Shown piece after piece: positions 24,300 through 37,300 of a stretch of 64,000 bases of DNA. This DNA comes from Zingiber officinale (lineage: Eukaryota; Streptophyta; Magnoliopsida; Zingiberales; Zingiberaceae): NCBI RefSeq assembly GCF_018446385.1, contig NC_055989.1:131653004-131717003 (forward strand), in the 5' to 3' direction. The notes below the pieces were generated by a model that saw only the letters and a program-made list of their open reading frames with translations, did no database searches and had not been told where the DNA came from. The position numbers and the translations under genes are program-made. The first letter of the stretch is position 1. Every line of letters begins with the position of its first letter.

Positions 24300-25336
24300 T
24301 TGTGAGGGCCATAAGTCAACCTGGCGACAAATCTATGCAAATCCATTCCCTGACGTAGCAGTAGGTGACCATTCCTCTGATACAGAATTGGGCGTGTCAA
24401 GCATGCGCCTCCCTCTCACCGCCTGATCAGTACATGTGGAGGTAAGTGGCAGCTGATGTAGAGGCTCAACTCAGGCTACATAAGTGAAGGGGTGTTGGCC
24501 GATTGAGAAAAATCGAATTCAAATTATGTGAGTAGTTCTCAGTCAGTACAATTGTTGAATGGCTCAATCATTATTCTTTTTCCCCTTACTTTGTCAAAAC
24601 CCTCTCCCAATGGATATTTTCACAGCTGTCCAAAGCTCTTCCCCTAAGCCCTTCCCCTGTGGAAGGTATCTTTCTTTCCAACTCAAGTTCTTCTCTTGAG
24701 GAGGCAAACCCTATTTTTAACATTGTGCTGATTTAAGCATCGGAGGATAAAGTCAGCAATGCCAATCCTTACTGATATATCAGTTCAAAGGCTTGCTCAG
24801 CTAGGGTGGACTTTTGTTAGAGGTCAGTTTAGATGTAGCATAAAAGAAGTTCTATCCGTGTGAACCCAATTTCAGGAGATGAATGGAGTGGTAGAGCTAG
24901 AGGTTTAGAACTATGTGGAAGAAGATTTTAACTGCATCACTATGTATCTAATTTTTTAAATTACTTAATTTTGAAGATGATCGATCCACTGAATTATCTT
25001 GATGTCACATGATGAGCCTGTCTTTAATTAAATTATTAATTATAACTAATCGTGAGAAGTGTGAATGAAGCGAGTTGGTCTGATAAATTTCAATACCTTT
25101 TCGATAGTTTTCTTTTATAGCTTAATATTTTATATGTTTTAAAATAGTTAATCAAAATAGGGTTGACCAAGTGAGTTTTAAAATATATGTTTTAAATATA
25201 ATAAATTAACTGAGAAAGGGAATATTTATCTTTGATAATACAGACAAATTAATTAAGTACACTCCAAAGCATCAATCTGATTGGAATTGTAAAGTATTTT
25301 TTGTATGAGGCACTTTATTCTTCTCCGACACCTGCA
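24300..25336. other. Intergenic remainder and SCPL 3' flank
   Basis: 24300-24900 continues the old repeat interrupted at 17816. From about 24,970 the sequence is the 3' flank of the SCPL gene, duplicated at 8100-8558. No gene was seen. Confidence 0.55.
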
Positions 25337-28300
25337 TTATTCCTCTTCCTCCTTTTCTTCTTCTTCTTCCTCTAGGCGGAAGTAGGAAGTAGTAGGAGAT
25401 TGCGTGAGGTTGGCGATCATCTGCAGCGCGACACAAGGCTGGTCTACTGGAACCTGCACGATTTAAGAAGATTTTTGTTTACTTTTCTGAAGAAACTTCT
25501 GTTGCCTCGTTGTTGAGATCCTTACGAAGTGCCCAGCTCTCAGGATCCAGTAGAACTGCAGGTTCTGATAGGACTTGAAGAAGCCCTTGGTGACCCCTGC
25601 TTCCTCGGAATTGCAATACAGAGGGCTACGCGGGGTGTTGGTGAATTTCTTCAATCCCTTCCATCTGAAGATTCACAGTTGAAAAGAGAAGGAGGTTATT
25701 GCGTACAGGAAGTAGCATTGAAAGGTGTAGCGATGCTTTTCTTGCTCACTTCAGCTTTTGCAGCCATGCATGTGTGCCTTTATTCGAGCAAATCAGGTCG
25801 ACCTGGGCATGGAAGGAATGATCTCTGTCACTGACAGGGAGTGAAAGATGTTGAATTTGGTTTTAAATTTAAAGTATTTTTTTGATAATGTTTTTAGTTC
25901 CACATTGCTAAGTGGAGAAGTTTGGAAGGGCTTATATAGAAAGTCTCTTCCATCCTTGCTTAGCAATGATAAGGGGATCTACACGTATGCGCGGGCCAAG
26001 CCCAAATCGAGTGGATTTGTGGGGGTTCGAGCCGGAAATCCATAAATCAGGTGTCACGTATGTGATTAACGCGCGCATGGGGGTTTTTTGCTGGTTTGGT
26101 TCAATCTGAACCAAACCAGTTTGGTTTCCGGTTCGGTCTGAACCAAAACCAAACCAGAGTTTGGTTTTTCGGTTTTGTTCCGCGCGTGAGGAAGGGACGC
26201 GGACACTGAGACACGTTTCCTCGCTAGCGAAGCAGTGCTTCGTATCTTCTCAGAGTGAATAAAAGGGGACTTGCAGCACCTCTATTCTTCACTCAAGCCT
26301 CGAGCTTTCTCCTCCTTCTCCCTTCTCTGTGCGATTCATTCTGCACGGTTTTCTACTTTCTTCTCGTCGAGTTTTTCGCTGCTTTCTTGTCCTGAGGCTT
26401 GGTCTTCCGGCGATCTAAGGTTGGGTCCGAGTGTAGCGTCCGTTTTGGAGTGCACCTATGGACAAGACGAGTATATTGCTTTATATTACAACAAAAGATT
26501 GGTTCGAATGTGGCTAAATTTGGTGCTGAATTCATACCTGTCCGTTGTAGATAGCCACAGTAATTCCTAGGGAAAGAAGCCTGTCGACCTGTGAAGGAAG
26601 GTCATGGCGATCGATTATATATATATATGCACCGAAAGAAATAGATCCTTCTTCGGTTAGTTGCTATACCTCTTTGATTCTTGGCTGCATGAAGCCATTT
26701 GAAAAGTAGTCGAAGACGAGATCAGACCGCTCCTGCCACCTGCAAGAGAAGGCATGCAGCAAGAAAGTTTATGTTGAAGAATTTCAGACTAAAGGCATGC
26801 AATGGAACATACTTTACATGCTCTGGAATGATCTTCAACTTCTCCCTGATCACACCGTTCATGAACCTTGGGAGGTCGACGGAGGTAGAGGATTGGGAGC
26901 TCAGGTATGATGAATATGTCTTCGTCGTCAGCATTTGAGTGATGGGGTCCATCCCGTCATCCAACAAGAAATTGTGGAAACTCTGCAAATGTTCATCGTT
27001 AGTGCTGCATTTTTCAGTGAGTAGTAGTAGGGTTCTTGAGTACATTCAGGTTAGAGGGTTGGCTCTCACGACACGGTTGCTTCTAGCAGAAATGAAATAC
27101 TTGAGCACCCGCCAGGTGTTTGTGGCATTGGCAAGCTCACCATTGTCGATCTCTTCTTTGATTACTCGAGCCATACTGACAGAGTTATTTAGCATGCAGA
27201 TTAGATGAGGAGGCAGCGAGAGTGAAGCATAATCAAAGAGACTACTCTACCTGTTTGATTTTTCTGCATCCTTTGCGTCGAGCCTCGACATGTCTTGGAG
27301 CAGAGGCCCCCATGAGAGCTGCATCGTTTGCGATTTGAGGTTACTTTCGTTACTCAGTTTAAAGAAAATAGCTCGATCGAGAATTCGAAATACTCACCAC
27401 GTAGTCCTCAGGTGACATCCAGCTATTCCCCAGTGCAACACCTGCTCGATCGTATGCAGGAAATCTGCTGAATCATTGCGATCTTTTTGTACAATGTGAT
27501 AGGAAGCAACAGATGAAGAACTGATCCCGTCTGGAAACTGAGTCGGACGGACCGTCGGATGAGGTGGATGAAATGTTGACTGAATCGCGACGTCCCGGAG
27601 GGGGGTGTGCTGAGACGGCTCCTGTGTTGACCAAGTCTCCAAAAGTTCTCTGGTCAATGCTACTTATAGCCAGCGACCGGGTTGACCCGGCCCCCGGTAC
27701 CCCGATGCTCGAGGCAGATCCAACGAGTACAAGACTAAGCCATGAAATAATGAAAATGCATATGAAATATGAATGAGGAACGTACCCTGGCCCAGGAGGG
27801 CGCCCTCGGATGGGACGCGGCTAGAATTGTCGCGACCCGGAAGAGTAGATGACTCCGATCAGGCTGGAGAGCTGGATCTAACGACGAGAAGCAGAACGCG
27901 GCATGGGCCCGGAAGACGAGCTGCAGGTGGGGAGATAATAGCGGCACACAGGCCGGGGCACGAAATCGGCACATAAGCCGAGACCTGAAATCGGCACACA
28001 GGCCGGGACAAGAGATCAGCACGCAAGCCGAGACACGAGATCGGCACGCAGACCGGGATAAGACACCGGTACATAGACCGGGAACTAATATCGGCACGTA
28101 GGCCGGGACACGGAATGAGTACACAGAACGGCACCTGAGACAATACACAGGCCGGTATACAACATCAGTACACAGACAAAAATACCACAAGCACACAAAC
28201 CGAAACATAACAACCGCACGAAGGCCAACCTACGACGATGGCTCAAAGGCCCAATCAGTGTCGAACGCGCATAGCGGCATGGATCGGATACCGGATCGAC

Positions 28301-31300
28301 GTCGAAACTGTACGGCAGTGCTGCTCGGAGCATGACAGTAGCTATGCCGTCCGCGAAGCCGTGGATTGGGCGGCGAATGTGCACTGTGCGCATGGCGTGG
28401 GTGGTCCAGCGAGCAGCAAAGGCAATCCGACGAGCAGCGAAGGCGGCGAGAGGGCCATCTGTCCCGACGGGTGTAGCCTGGGCTCGTCGAAGTGTGTCGC
28501 TAGCGAGAGGTGGCTCATTGGAGTCTGCTGATGGTGAGAGGAAGTGAAGGTGGTGGCGTGGCCGTCGGGAGAAGAGAGAAGAAGAAGCTACGGCATCGTC
28601 GTCGAGTGAGTCCGTGCAGTGACAGTGGCGTGAGGAGGAGAGGGAAAAGGAGCAGGTCCAACCCTCCCTTGGCGGCTTGGGGGCGACTGCCGACAGCGGC
28701 CGTCGCTCGATGATGTCGACGAGGGACGAAGAAGGCTCCATGTCCTCACTGTGCGTCGGGCGCCGAAGGGGAAGGAGAGAGGAAAGGGAGAGGGGCAGTG
28801 GAACATCGGCGATGTTGGCGTGGGGAAGAAGAGGATGTGCGGCCGGAGTCGAAGGAGAGTAGAGGAGGAGAAGGTTGGCGGTGGCCGGCGTTCGAGCCGG
28901 CAAAGAGGAGAAGGCCGAGGAAGGCGTGCTGGCGGCGGAGACCAAAACACGGAAAAAGCCCCTCCCTTTTCGCATGCTACAATGCCCTAAATAGAGGTGC
29001 TACAGTGTAAAATATCAGAAATAGACGATTATTAATAAGGGAATTTTCCGGAATTTTTCGGGAATTTTTCGGAGCTCGTACGGACGAGTTAACGGGGATA
29101 AAAACGGGGCCCGGAAAAGCTTGTTTAGATTACCCCATTTAAATAAGGAAAAGTTAAATTTTTCTTAATTCTTTTCCTTTATTTAATTTTCCTTTTTCCT
29201 TTATTTTTCGCCAGTTTCTCTGTTTCTCCTCCCCGAAACCCGCCCGCGCCCTCTTCCCTTCTTCTCTCACGCCGAAGCCCTAATCTCCCTGCCCTAGCCA
29301 CCCGGCGCCGCCCGACCGCCGACTACCGCAGTCTCCGCCGGCCATCCCGTGCCCTAGCCGAGCTTCCTCCTGTCAAGGCTGCGCCCTAGCATCCTCTCCC
29401 GCCACCACAGCGAGCGCCGGAGCCGATCCCTAGCAGCGTCGCCGCCAATCCGACCCGACGCCACTGTCGCCGGAGACGCACGGAGCAGCGCCTCACCTCT
29501 GGTGCCCCAGCATCGACCACCACAGTGTAGCAAGCCCTGACGCTGATTTCCTCTCCTCCGACACCCTCTGCCCTCGTCCAGCCGCGTGCCCTAGCCGGAA
29601 ACCCACGGCCACCATCTCTCTCCGGTGGCCACAGCTTTGCATTCCTCAACCCTAGCCACTGCCTACTTCTTGAAGTGGTGCCGACGCCGACTTCTTCATA
29701 TCTGTGCGACTGTTTCCCTTTGTGCTACATTGCCCTTCTAGCGCTGGATCTCAGCCTCGGGTTGTTGTGAATTTGCAGACAGTGAGTAAGGTGATCAAAC
29801 CCCCCAAGGTGAGCCTTGATTTGGTCTTGCATGGTTAGCATGTACACTCTGTGAATTAGACGTTTGATTTGTCTAGGTGCTGATTTGAAAGGGCTGACTT
29901 GCTAGGCAACGGTTCCACCTCGCTCCGGATAGGATTATTGGCAGCAACTTCGTCTACTTTGCTGCAATAGTGAATCTTCTCCAGCTGTGATTTGAGGTGA
30001 AAATGTGTTTTATGTATGAATTGATACGTACCTAATTTGGTTATAGGATGATACATTGAGGGCGGATCCTTGTTGTAAATTGAGTTGGTTTTAAATGAAT
30101 CTAATAGAACGATTAGGGTTAAGACCATTAACCTTAGTCAATGGTTAGAATTAATTTTGGGTAGGTAATTGGTTATGTTAATTAGGGTTTTCCCTGATAT
30201 TAGTTTCGTGGATTTTATTAAGCTATTTAAATTCATTTGAATTGTAGCTAAATAAAATATATCTATATGTTCGACACAGGACTTTGATTCGGGACGGTAT
30301 CTCGACGAGTATCTTGATTACCGGATTGGACCACTTTATTGGAGGCGGGTACTTTGACTTATGTCTTTGATATGCATAATAATATGTTTAACATATAGCA
30401 GTGATTGTGTAATCATTTTGTTTCGGTTGGTCACTACATGATAGTTACATGGTTGCTTGTTTATTTATTCTGCACTGCATATTATTTACCTGATCATATA
30501 TGTTTTAGGTAGTGACCCAACCACATGCTATGTTATCTTCTGGATCTAGGGTTTATTTGATGCCCTATCTGATTTGTGTACCTTCTATCTGATACATCTT
30601 CCAGTGGTACACACTTTGTATTATTTATATGGTCATTACTATGTTATTCATGAGATTGTCATGCTTAGTGTCATGCATCATGATTGCATGCTGTGGGATT
30701 GTCGGCTCCACTATGGTTGAGCCCATCGCCAGTTACATGTACTGCACACACCACCACCACCCATGGGTTAGTGGTATATCAGACAGGTGTGTGGCGGTTC
30801 TGCTGTTTGGCTCCGTTGGTCTGGTGACTCAGCGTGGTAGCCGGCAGTCAGTTCCGCTCTGTTTGGCTCCGTTGGCATTTAGTGTAGCAGCGTGGTAGCC
30901 GGCAGATGGTGGACTCTGTTTGGCTCCGTTGGTCAGATGACTCAGCGTGATAGCCGGCAGAGATATCCTCCCCGTCATCGTGTACTGGGAGTTGAGAGCA
31001 TTGAGCTCCCCCATTTATGATTTGGGGTCAGAGGATAGGAGTACTCCGACAGCATCCCGTCCACTCGGTCGCTCATCAGGAGCAGTGATGTCAGAGTGCA
31101 CGGTCACCATATGCATTTATTGCATTTATTGTTTATGATTGCTGCATTTATATGGATGCATATGATTGACATGCATACAGGATTATGGCTTCCCCGGTCT
31201 GACGACCCTGTTACCTTTGTACTTTGATTCCGGTTAGTACAGTTATCTCCTGATTTCGTTTCAGTTGCATTTATCCTTCTCGTATTCAGGAGACTGTACG

Positions 31301-34300
31301 CATGATTAGTGTTGTCTGTTATTTATTTTATTATGCATATCAGTTGTACCCGCTGAGTGTTGGACTCACCCCGCCTCCATTGTTGATATATTTTCAGGTT
31401 GAGGCTGTCCGGAGCAGTTCCAGTCGCTGGTCCCCACAGCACGTAGTGCTAGTCCATCTGCTGGTTTTTGAGTTGTTATTTTATTTTAGCTTTTCTCTAT
31501 CAGACTTTGTTTTAGTCTTGTTTTGGATTTTACATATGGATATTGTATGAAATCCTTCCGTTTGATGGACTTTTGGTATGATTTGGATTTTATTCTACTA
31601 CATGTCTGCCTGGACGGCAGAAGAGGTGAGTTCGTCGGATTTGAGCTTTACGAGTGTAGTTGAGTAGGGTGGATTTCGAGTCAGAGTACTATTGTTTGTG
31701 ATTACTATTATTAACTGCGTGGTTGTGGCAGCCAGAGGCTGAATATCTATATAAACTGCGTGGTGATTATTTTTATTTATTGTTATAATTCCAGCCGCCT
31801 GTGGCTGAGGTATATGTGTTATGTAGAAGTTTCAGATTGTCCGCCATACAGGGGAGATGCTGTCGAAATTTCTTCGGACAGGGACTCCTCTGGGGCGTGA
31901 CATACAGTACATTGACCAAAATGCCCTCCCCCTCTCCATTAATCCCTCCTCTGCCCTTTATACCTAGTCACATCACAAGCTTCCCCCTCAAGTCTAGTCG
32001 AAGGAGGCGTAAGTCCGACTGACTAGACCCAGCCAACGATAAACAGAATCGCTACTGAATGCGAAGTTATATCGCGGGTCTGTCATATAATCGTGGAACG
32101 AGTAACTGTGGACGACGAGTACCTGGCAGAGCGACGAAAAGAATAAACGCCGACATGTCAAGCGAGTGTCAAAAGAGCGATCTGGCGAATGTCGAGCAAT
32201 AGTGAATCGCAACCTGGCAATAAAGAGCGTGACTGAGCAAGTGTCGACCGAGCGATAGTGAATCGCGACCTGACAATAAAGAGTGTGACCGACCGAGTGC
32301 CGAAAGAGCGATCTGGCGAATGTCGAGCGATATCGAGCAGACGGTCGAGAGATGCTGAGTAAAACGATCGAGCGACAATAAATCAATACCGGGCGACCGA
32401 AGAAATACCGACCGAGCGATAATAAATCAGGACCGAGTGACCGAAAAGTGTCAACCGGGAAACCAAGAGAATGCATATATGGCAGAATAAGACCGAGCGA
32501 GCGATGTCGAGTGATGTCGAGTGCGTAACCGAGAACAACATTGAGCTATGGGTCGATCGGCGTAAAGCGAGTAGCCGAGTGGCACCAGTGAGCGGTCGAG
32601 CTAATGGCCAAGCAACAACGATGAGCGAAACGTGAAGGGCGAGTGTCAGGCAGAGCGACGAGGGGAGCGAAAGTATGATGGGTGTCGGTCAGAGCAGCGA
32701 TCGGAATAGTGAGTGTCGACCGAGCCACAGCGGTGAGCGAAACACGAATGCTGAGTGCCGAGCAAAGCGGCGAGTGAAGCGAATATGATGAGTGCACGGC
32801 AGATCGGCAAGTGAGCGGTGAGTACCAACCGAACCACAGCGATGAGCGACCTGCTAAGGATGAGTGTCAGGCAGAACAGCGAGTAAAGCGAGTGCGATGA
32901 GGGCCGGGCAGAGCGACGAGTGCAGCGGTGAGTGACCTGCTAAGGATGAGTGTCAGACAGAACGACGAGTAAAGCGAGTGCAATGAGGGTCGGACAGAGC
33001 GGCGAGTGCAGCGACGAGTGCCGATCGAGTAACAGCGCTGAGCGAAACGCGAACGATGTGTGCCGAGCAGAATGGTGAGTGAAGCGATGAGTGCCGACCG
33101 AGCAACAGCGAAACGCGAATGATAAGTGCCGAGCAGAGCGGCGAGTGAAACGGTGAGCGCCGACCGGGCAACAGCGAAACGCGAATGATAAGTGCCGAGC
33201 AGAGCGACGAGAGAAGCGGTAAGCGCCGACCGGGCAACAGCAGTGAGCGAAAACGTGAGCTGAGAGTGCTGGGCAAAGCGGCAAGTGAATTAAGTGTGAT
33301 GCAGGTTAGGCGGAGCTGTAAGTGAGCGGTGAGCATGATGAGTGTCGGGCATAGCGGCAAGTGAGTGGAGTGATGAGTGCCGACCGAAAGGTCGTTGGGC
33401 GTGAGAGCATGCTCATTTATAACTCACACTGGGGCGAGAGTCTGGGACAGCCGATCGAGCAGCTCGGTCGTTGGGCGTGAGAGCATGCTCACTTATAACT
33501 CACACTGGGGCGAGAGTTTAGGACAGCCGACCGAGCAGCTCGGTCGTTGGGCGTGAGAGCAGAGCTCACTTATAACTCGCACTGGGGCGAGAGTCTGGAG
33601 GCATGAGAGCAGAGCTCACTTATAACTCGCACTGAGGTGAGAGTCTGGGACAGCCGACCGAGCAGCTCGGTCGTTGGGCGTAAGAGCAGAGCTCACTTAT
33701 AACTCGCACTGGGGCGAGAGTTTGGAGGCGTGAGAGCAGAGCTCACTTATAACTCGCACTGAGACGAGAGTCTGGGACAGCCGACCGAGCAGCTCGGTCG
33801 TTGGGCGTGAGAGCAGAGCTCACTTATAACTCGCACTAGGGCGAGAGTCTGGAGGAGTGAGAGTAGAGCTCACTTATAACTCGCACTGAGGCGAGAGTCT
33901 GGGACAGCCGACCGAGCAGCTCGGTCGTTGGGTGTGAGAGCAGAGCTCATTTATAACTCACACTGGGGCGAGAGTCTGGAGGCGTGAGAGCAAAGCTCAC
34001 TTATAACTCGCACTGAGGCGAGAGTCTGGGACAGCCGACCGAGCAGCTCGGTCGTTGGGGGTTGCGCGTGAGAGCAATGCTCACTTATAACTCGCACTGG
34101 GGTGAGAGTCTGGAATCCCGACTGGGAGGTGATCTAGAGGCCTGACCAGTACTTGATCTGGAGACCTAACCAAGAATTGATCTGAAGGTCTGACCATATC
34201 TGATTTGGAGACCTGACCGGGAAACATTCTGAATGTCTGACAAAGAAGCAATATGAAGGTCTGACCAGGCATTGAGCTGGAGGTTTGACCAAGGCCCGAC

Positions 34301-37300
34301 CTGGAGACCTGATCGGGAAACATTCTGAATGCCTGACAAAAAAACAATCTGAAGGCCTGACCCGGCATTGAGCTGGAGGTCTGACCAAGACCCGACCTGG
34401 AGACCTGACCGGGAAACATTCTGAATGCCTGACAAAAAACAATCTGAAGGCCTGACCCGGAATTGGTCTTGAAGCCCGACCAGGAATTGGTTTGGAAGCC
34501 CGACCGGGAATTGGTCTGGAGGCTCGACAAAGAGATCGTTAGCGATACCCCGATCCGAGACCGGCGGTGATACTCTGGTCCGAGACCAGTGGTGATATCT
34601 CGACCCCGAACGGGGGAGGATAAGCCTTGAAGGCCATAGAAGCGGAGCCCATAACGAAATGAAGAGATAGAGATTTTATCATACCTGATCGCGAAGTGAT
34701 GTCAACCAACTAAGGATCTGTCTCGGTCCCTCAACTCCCAAATACCCGTGGAGCAAGGGGAGAAGATAAAGAGCGTGAAGCCGATATAAGAGAGCAAAGC
34801 CCATAGCCGTAGAAGGAAGCAGAGCACCGTAGGTGAAGAGAGCAACACCTGTAGATGTAAGAGGTTGCATAACAAGTGAAGGATGCAGAGCATATAATAA
34901 TAGTAGAGTGAAGTGCATATAGCAGTAAGAGAATGCTGAGCCCATGGTGAAAGATGCAGAGCTTGTAGCAATAAGAGGATGCAGAGTCTCATGGTGAAGG
35001 GTGCAGAGCCTGTAGCAGTAAGAGGATGCAGAGCCTCATGGTGAAGGGTGCAGAGCCTGTAGCACACATGATGGAGGAACTGGGCCCCTGGTCCCTGATC
35101 GGAGAGTAAGGTCCCTAGCCTGTAATCAAAGAGCGAGACCCCTAGATCCTGATCGGGAAGTGGTACTGCAAGTCTATGATCGGGGAGTTGTGTCCCAAAT
35201 GTATGAGTGGGGAGCTGTGCCCCTAGAGTATGAGCGGGGAGCTGTGTCCCAAGTGTATGAGCGGGGAGCTGGGCCCCTAGTGTCCGATCAGAAATTGAAG
35301 GCTCTAGTCTTTGATCAAGGAACTAGGCTCTTACTCTTTTATCAGGGAAATATAACAGTTCCTATAATCATAAAAAGAGAGCAGAGCTCGTAGCATACCT
35401 GATCGGGAAGTCGTGCCAACCAGCTAAGGGTCTGTCTCGGTCCCTTAACTCCCAAATACCCGTGGAGTCAGGGAAAAAATATAACGGAAAAACTAACCTG
35501 TCAGTCAGCTGAAGCTCCACACGATCCCTCGACTCTCGAATACCGGTGGAGTGAGTATAGAATATAATATATGCGTCGAGATCCTCCGAGATTGTGATAA
35601 TGGCAGAGAACCTCCCTGTTGGTGCGGGTAGCACTAACGGTCTAATCCAGGTTTTGATGAATGACAAATAGGTTAAGTTAGTTGTGTTGTTGTCTGACAC
35701 CTTTATCAAGTGTGCAGGAAAAGTCCAGCTAGGTCGACGGGCTGACCGGATAGCTGGCGAGAAGTCCAGCTAGGTCGACGGGCTGACCGGATAGCTGGCG
35801 AGAAGTCCAGCTAGGTCGACGGGCTGACCGGATAGCTGGCGAGAAGTCCAAGCGGGTCGACGGGCTGACCGGACGCTTGGCGAGAAGTCCAGACGGGTCG
35901 ACGGGCTGACCGGACGTCTGGCAGGTAAGTGAGGTAAGTCACTGGAGGGGAGTGACTGCGAGGACGCGTTCCCGGGTAGGGAACATTAGGCGTCGATCCG
36001 GCTTAGATCCATTTCGGATATCTAAGTCGAGATCGTGACTAGATTCCGATCTCGGAAAGACGGAATCTAAGTCATACTTTGCTCATCTATAAAACTGTGC
36101 TAACATTCTTTTGCTGCAGGGTACATTTGCCTTGGACTAACCTTTTCTTGCAGGAGAAGGACTTTCTGGAGATGGGATCCGGGCGCCCGGAAGGCAAATT
36201 TCATCCAGCCGAGTCGTCGCCACGTGGAGCATCATGGTTTGTGCAGCTACGTCACATTCCAGGCGCCCGGAAGGGATTCAGGCGCCCGGGACAGCATATA
36301 AAAGAAGCCCCAGGCAGGAGCTTCAGAATCAATCATCAACTAAGAATCCAAGATCTGCTGCTCTGTGCTCTTGCGACGCTACGAAAAGCTCTCCGACTCA
36401 GTGCTGGTTTTGTTTTAATTCTATTGTCGGTATTTTCTTTATCTGTCAATTCTTGTACTTAACTCTGTAATATTCGAATTGATAGTGATTGCCCAACGAA
36501 AGTGGTCAAGGACCACGGGCCTTCGAGTAGGAGTCGTCACAGGCTCCGAACGAAGTAAAAAACAACTGTGTTCATTTACTTTTCCGCTGCGTTTAAACTC
36601 TTATTTTTTCGAATCGATATTCACCCCCCCCCTCTATCGAATCTAACGGTCCTACAAGTGGTATCAGAGCAGGTACCGCTCTGATTTGGTGCAACCACCA
36701 ATCAGACAAAGAGGGGGTCTTTTTAAAGAAAAATTATATATCGTTCGTTTTTAAAATAAAACCTTACGCCTTTCGTTTTTTCCCTCCAAAACTGTTTTTG
36801 AAAAATACATCGTCATCTTTTCACTATTATTTAGTATCGACAAAATATTACATTTTCAAAAATTTGAGATAATATTTTTTTATTAATATTTTAATACTAT
36901 TTTATTATTTTTTAAAAAAAAAAATTAGTGAAATATTATTTTTTCCAGCACTGCTAATCCAAGACCAAGTCTTGGGATTTTGTCTTTGTTTCATTGTGTG
37001 CAAGAACAATGTCTTTTCAAGAAGGATGGAACCCCAATGAACCACCACCGTACGATGAAGATTTCAACTACTGGAGGCGAAGAATGGAATGCTTCTTAGG
37101 AAGCGTAGATATCGATTATATGCTAATATTGAAAAAACCTTCTCAGAACTCGGAACTGAATAAAAACGTAAGTAAAATTATTTGTAATATTTTACCTAAC
37201 AATATCATATGCAGACTAGAAAAATACAAGAATGCATATGAGCTGTGGACCCAGTTGATCAAGCTTCACGAGATGGCAATGGAGCTAGAAGATCAAGTTA

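Noticed and set aside
26699..26938. Plus-strand open frames across 26.7-27.2 kb
   Set aside because: They are antisense to SCPL exons whose splice borders and motifs fit the minus strand.
28085..28975. Long open frame on the minus strand (296 codons), with a similar one at 44411-45265
   Set aside because: Both lie in the two LTRs of the same element, are GC-rich with overlapping open frames on several strands, and show no recognisable domain.
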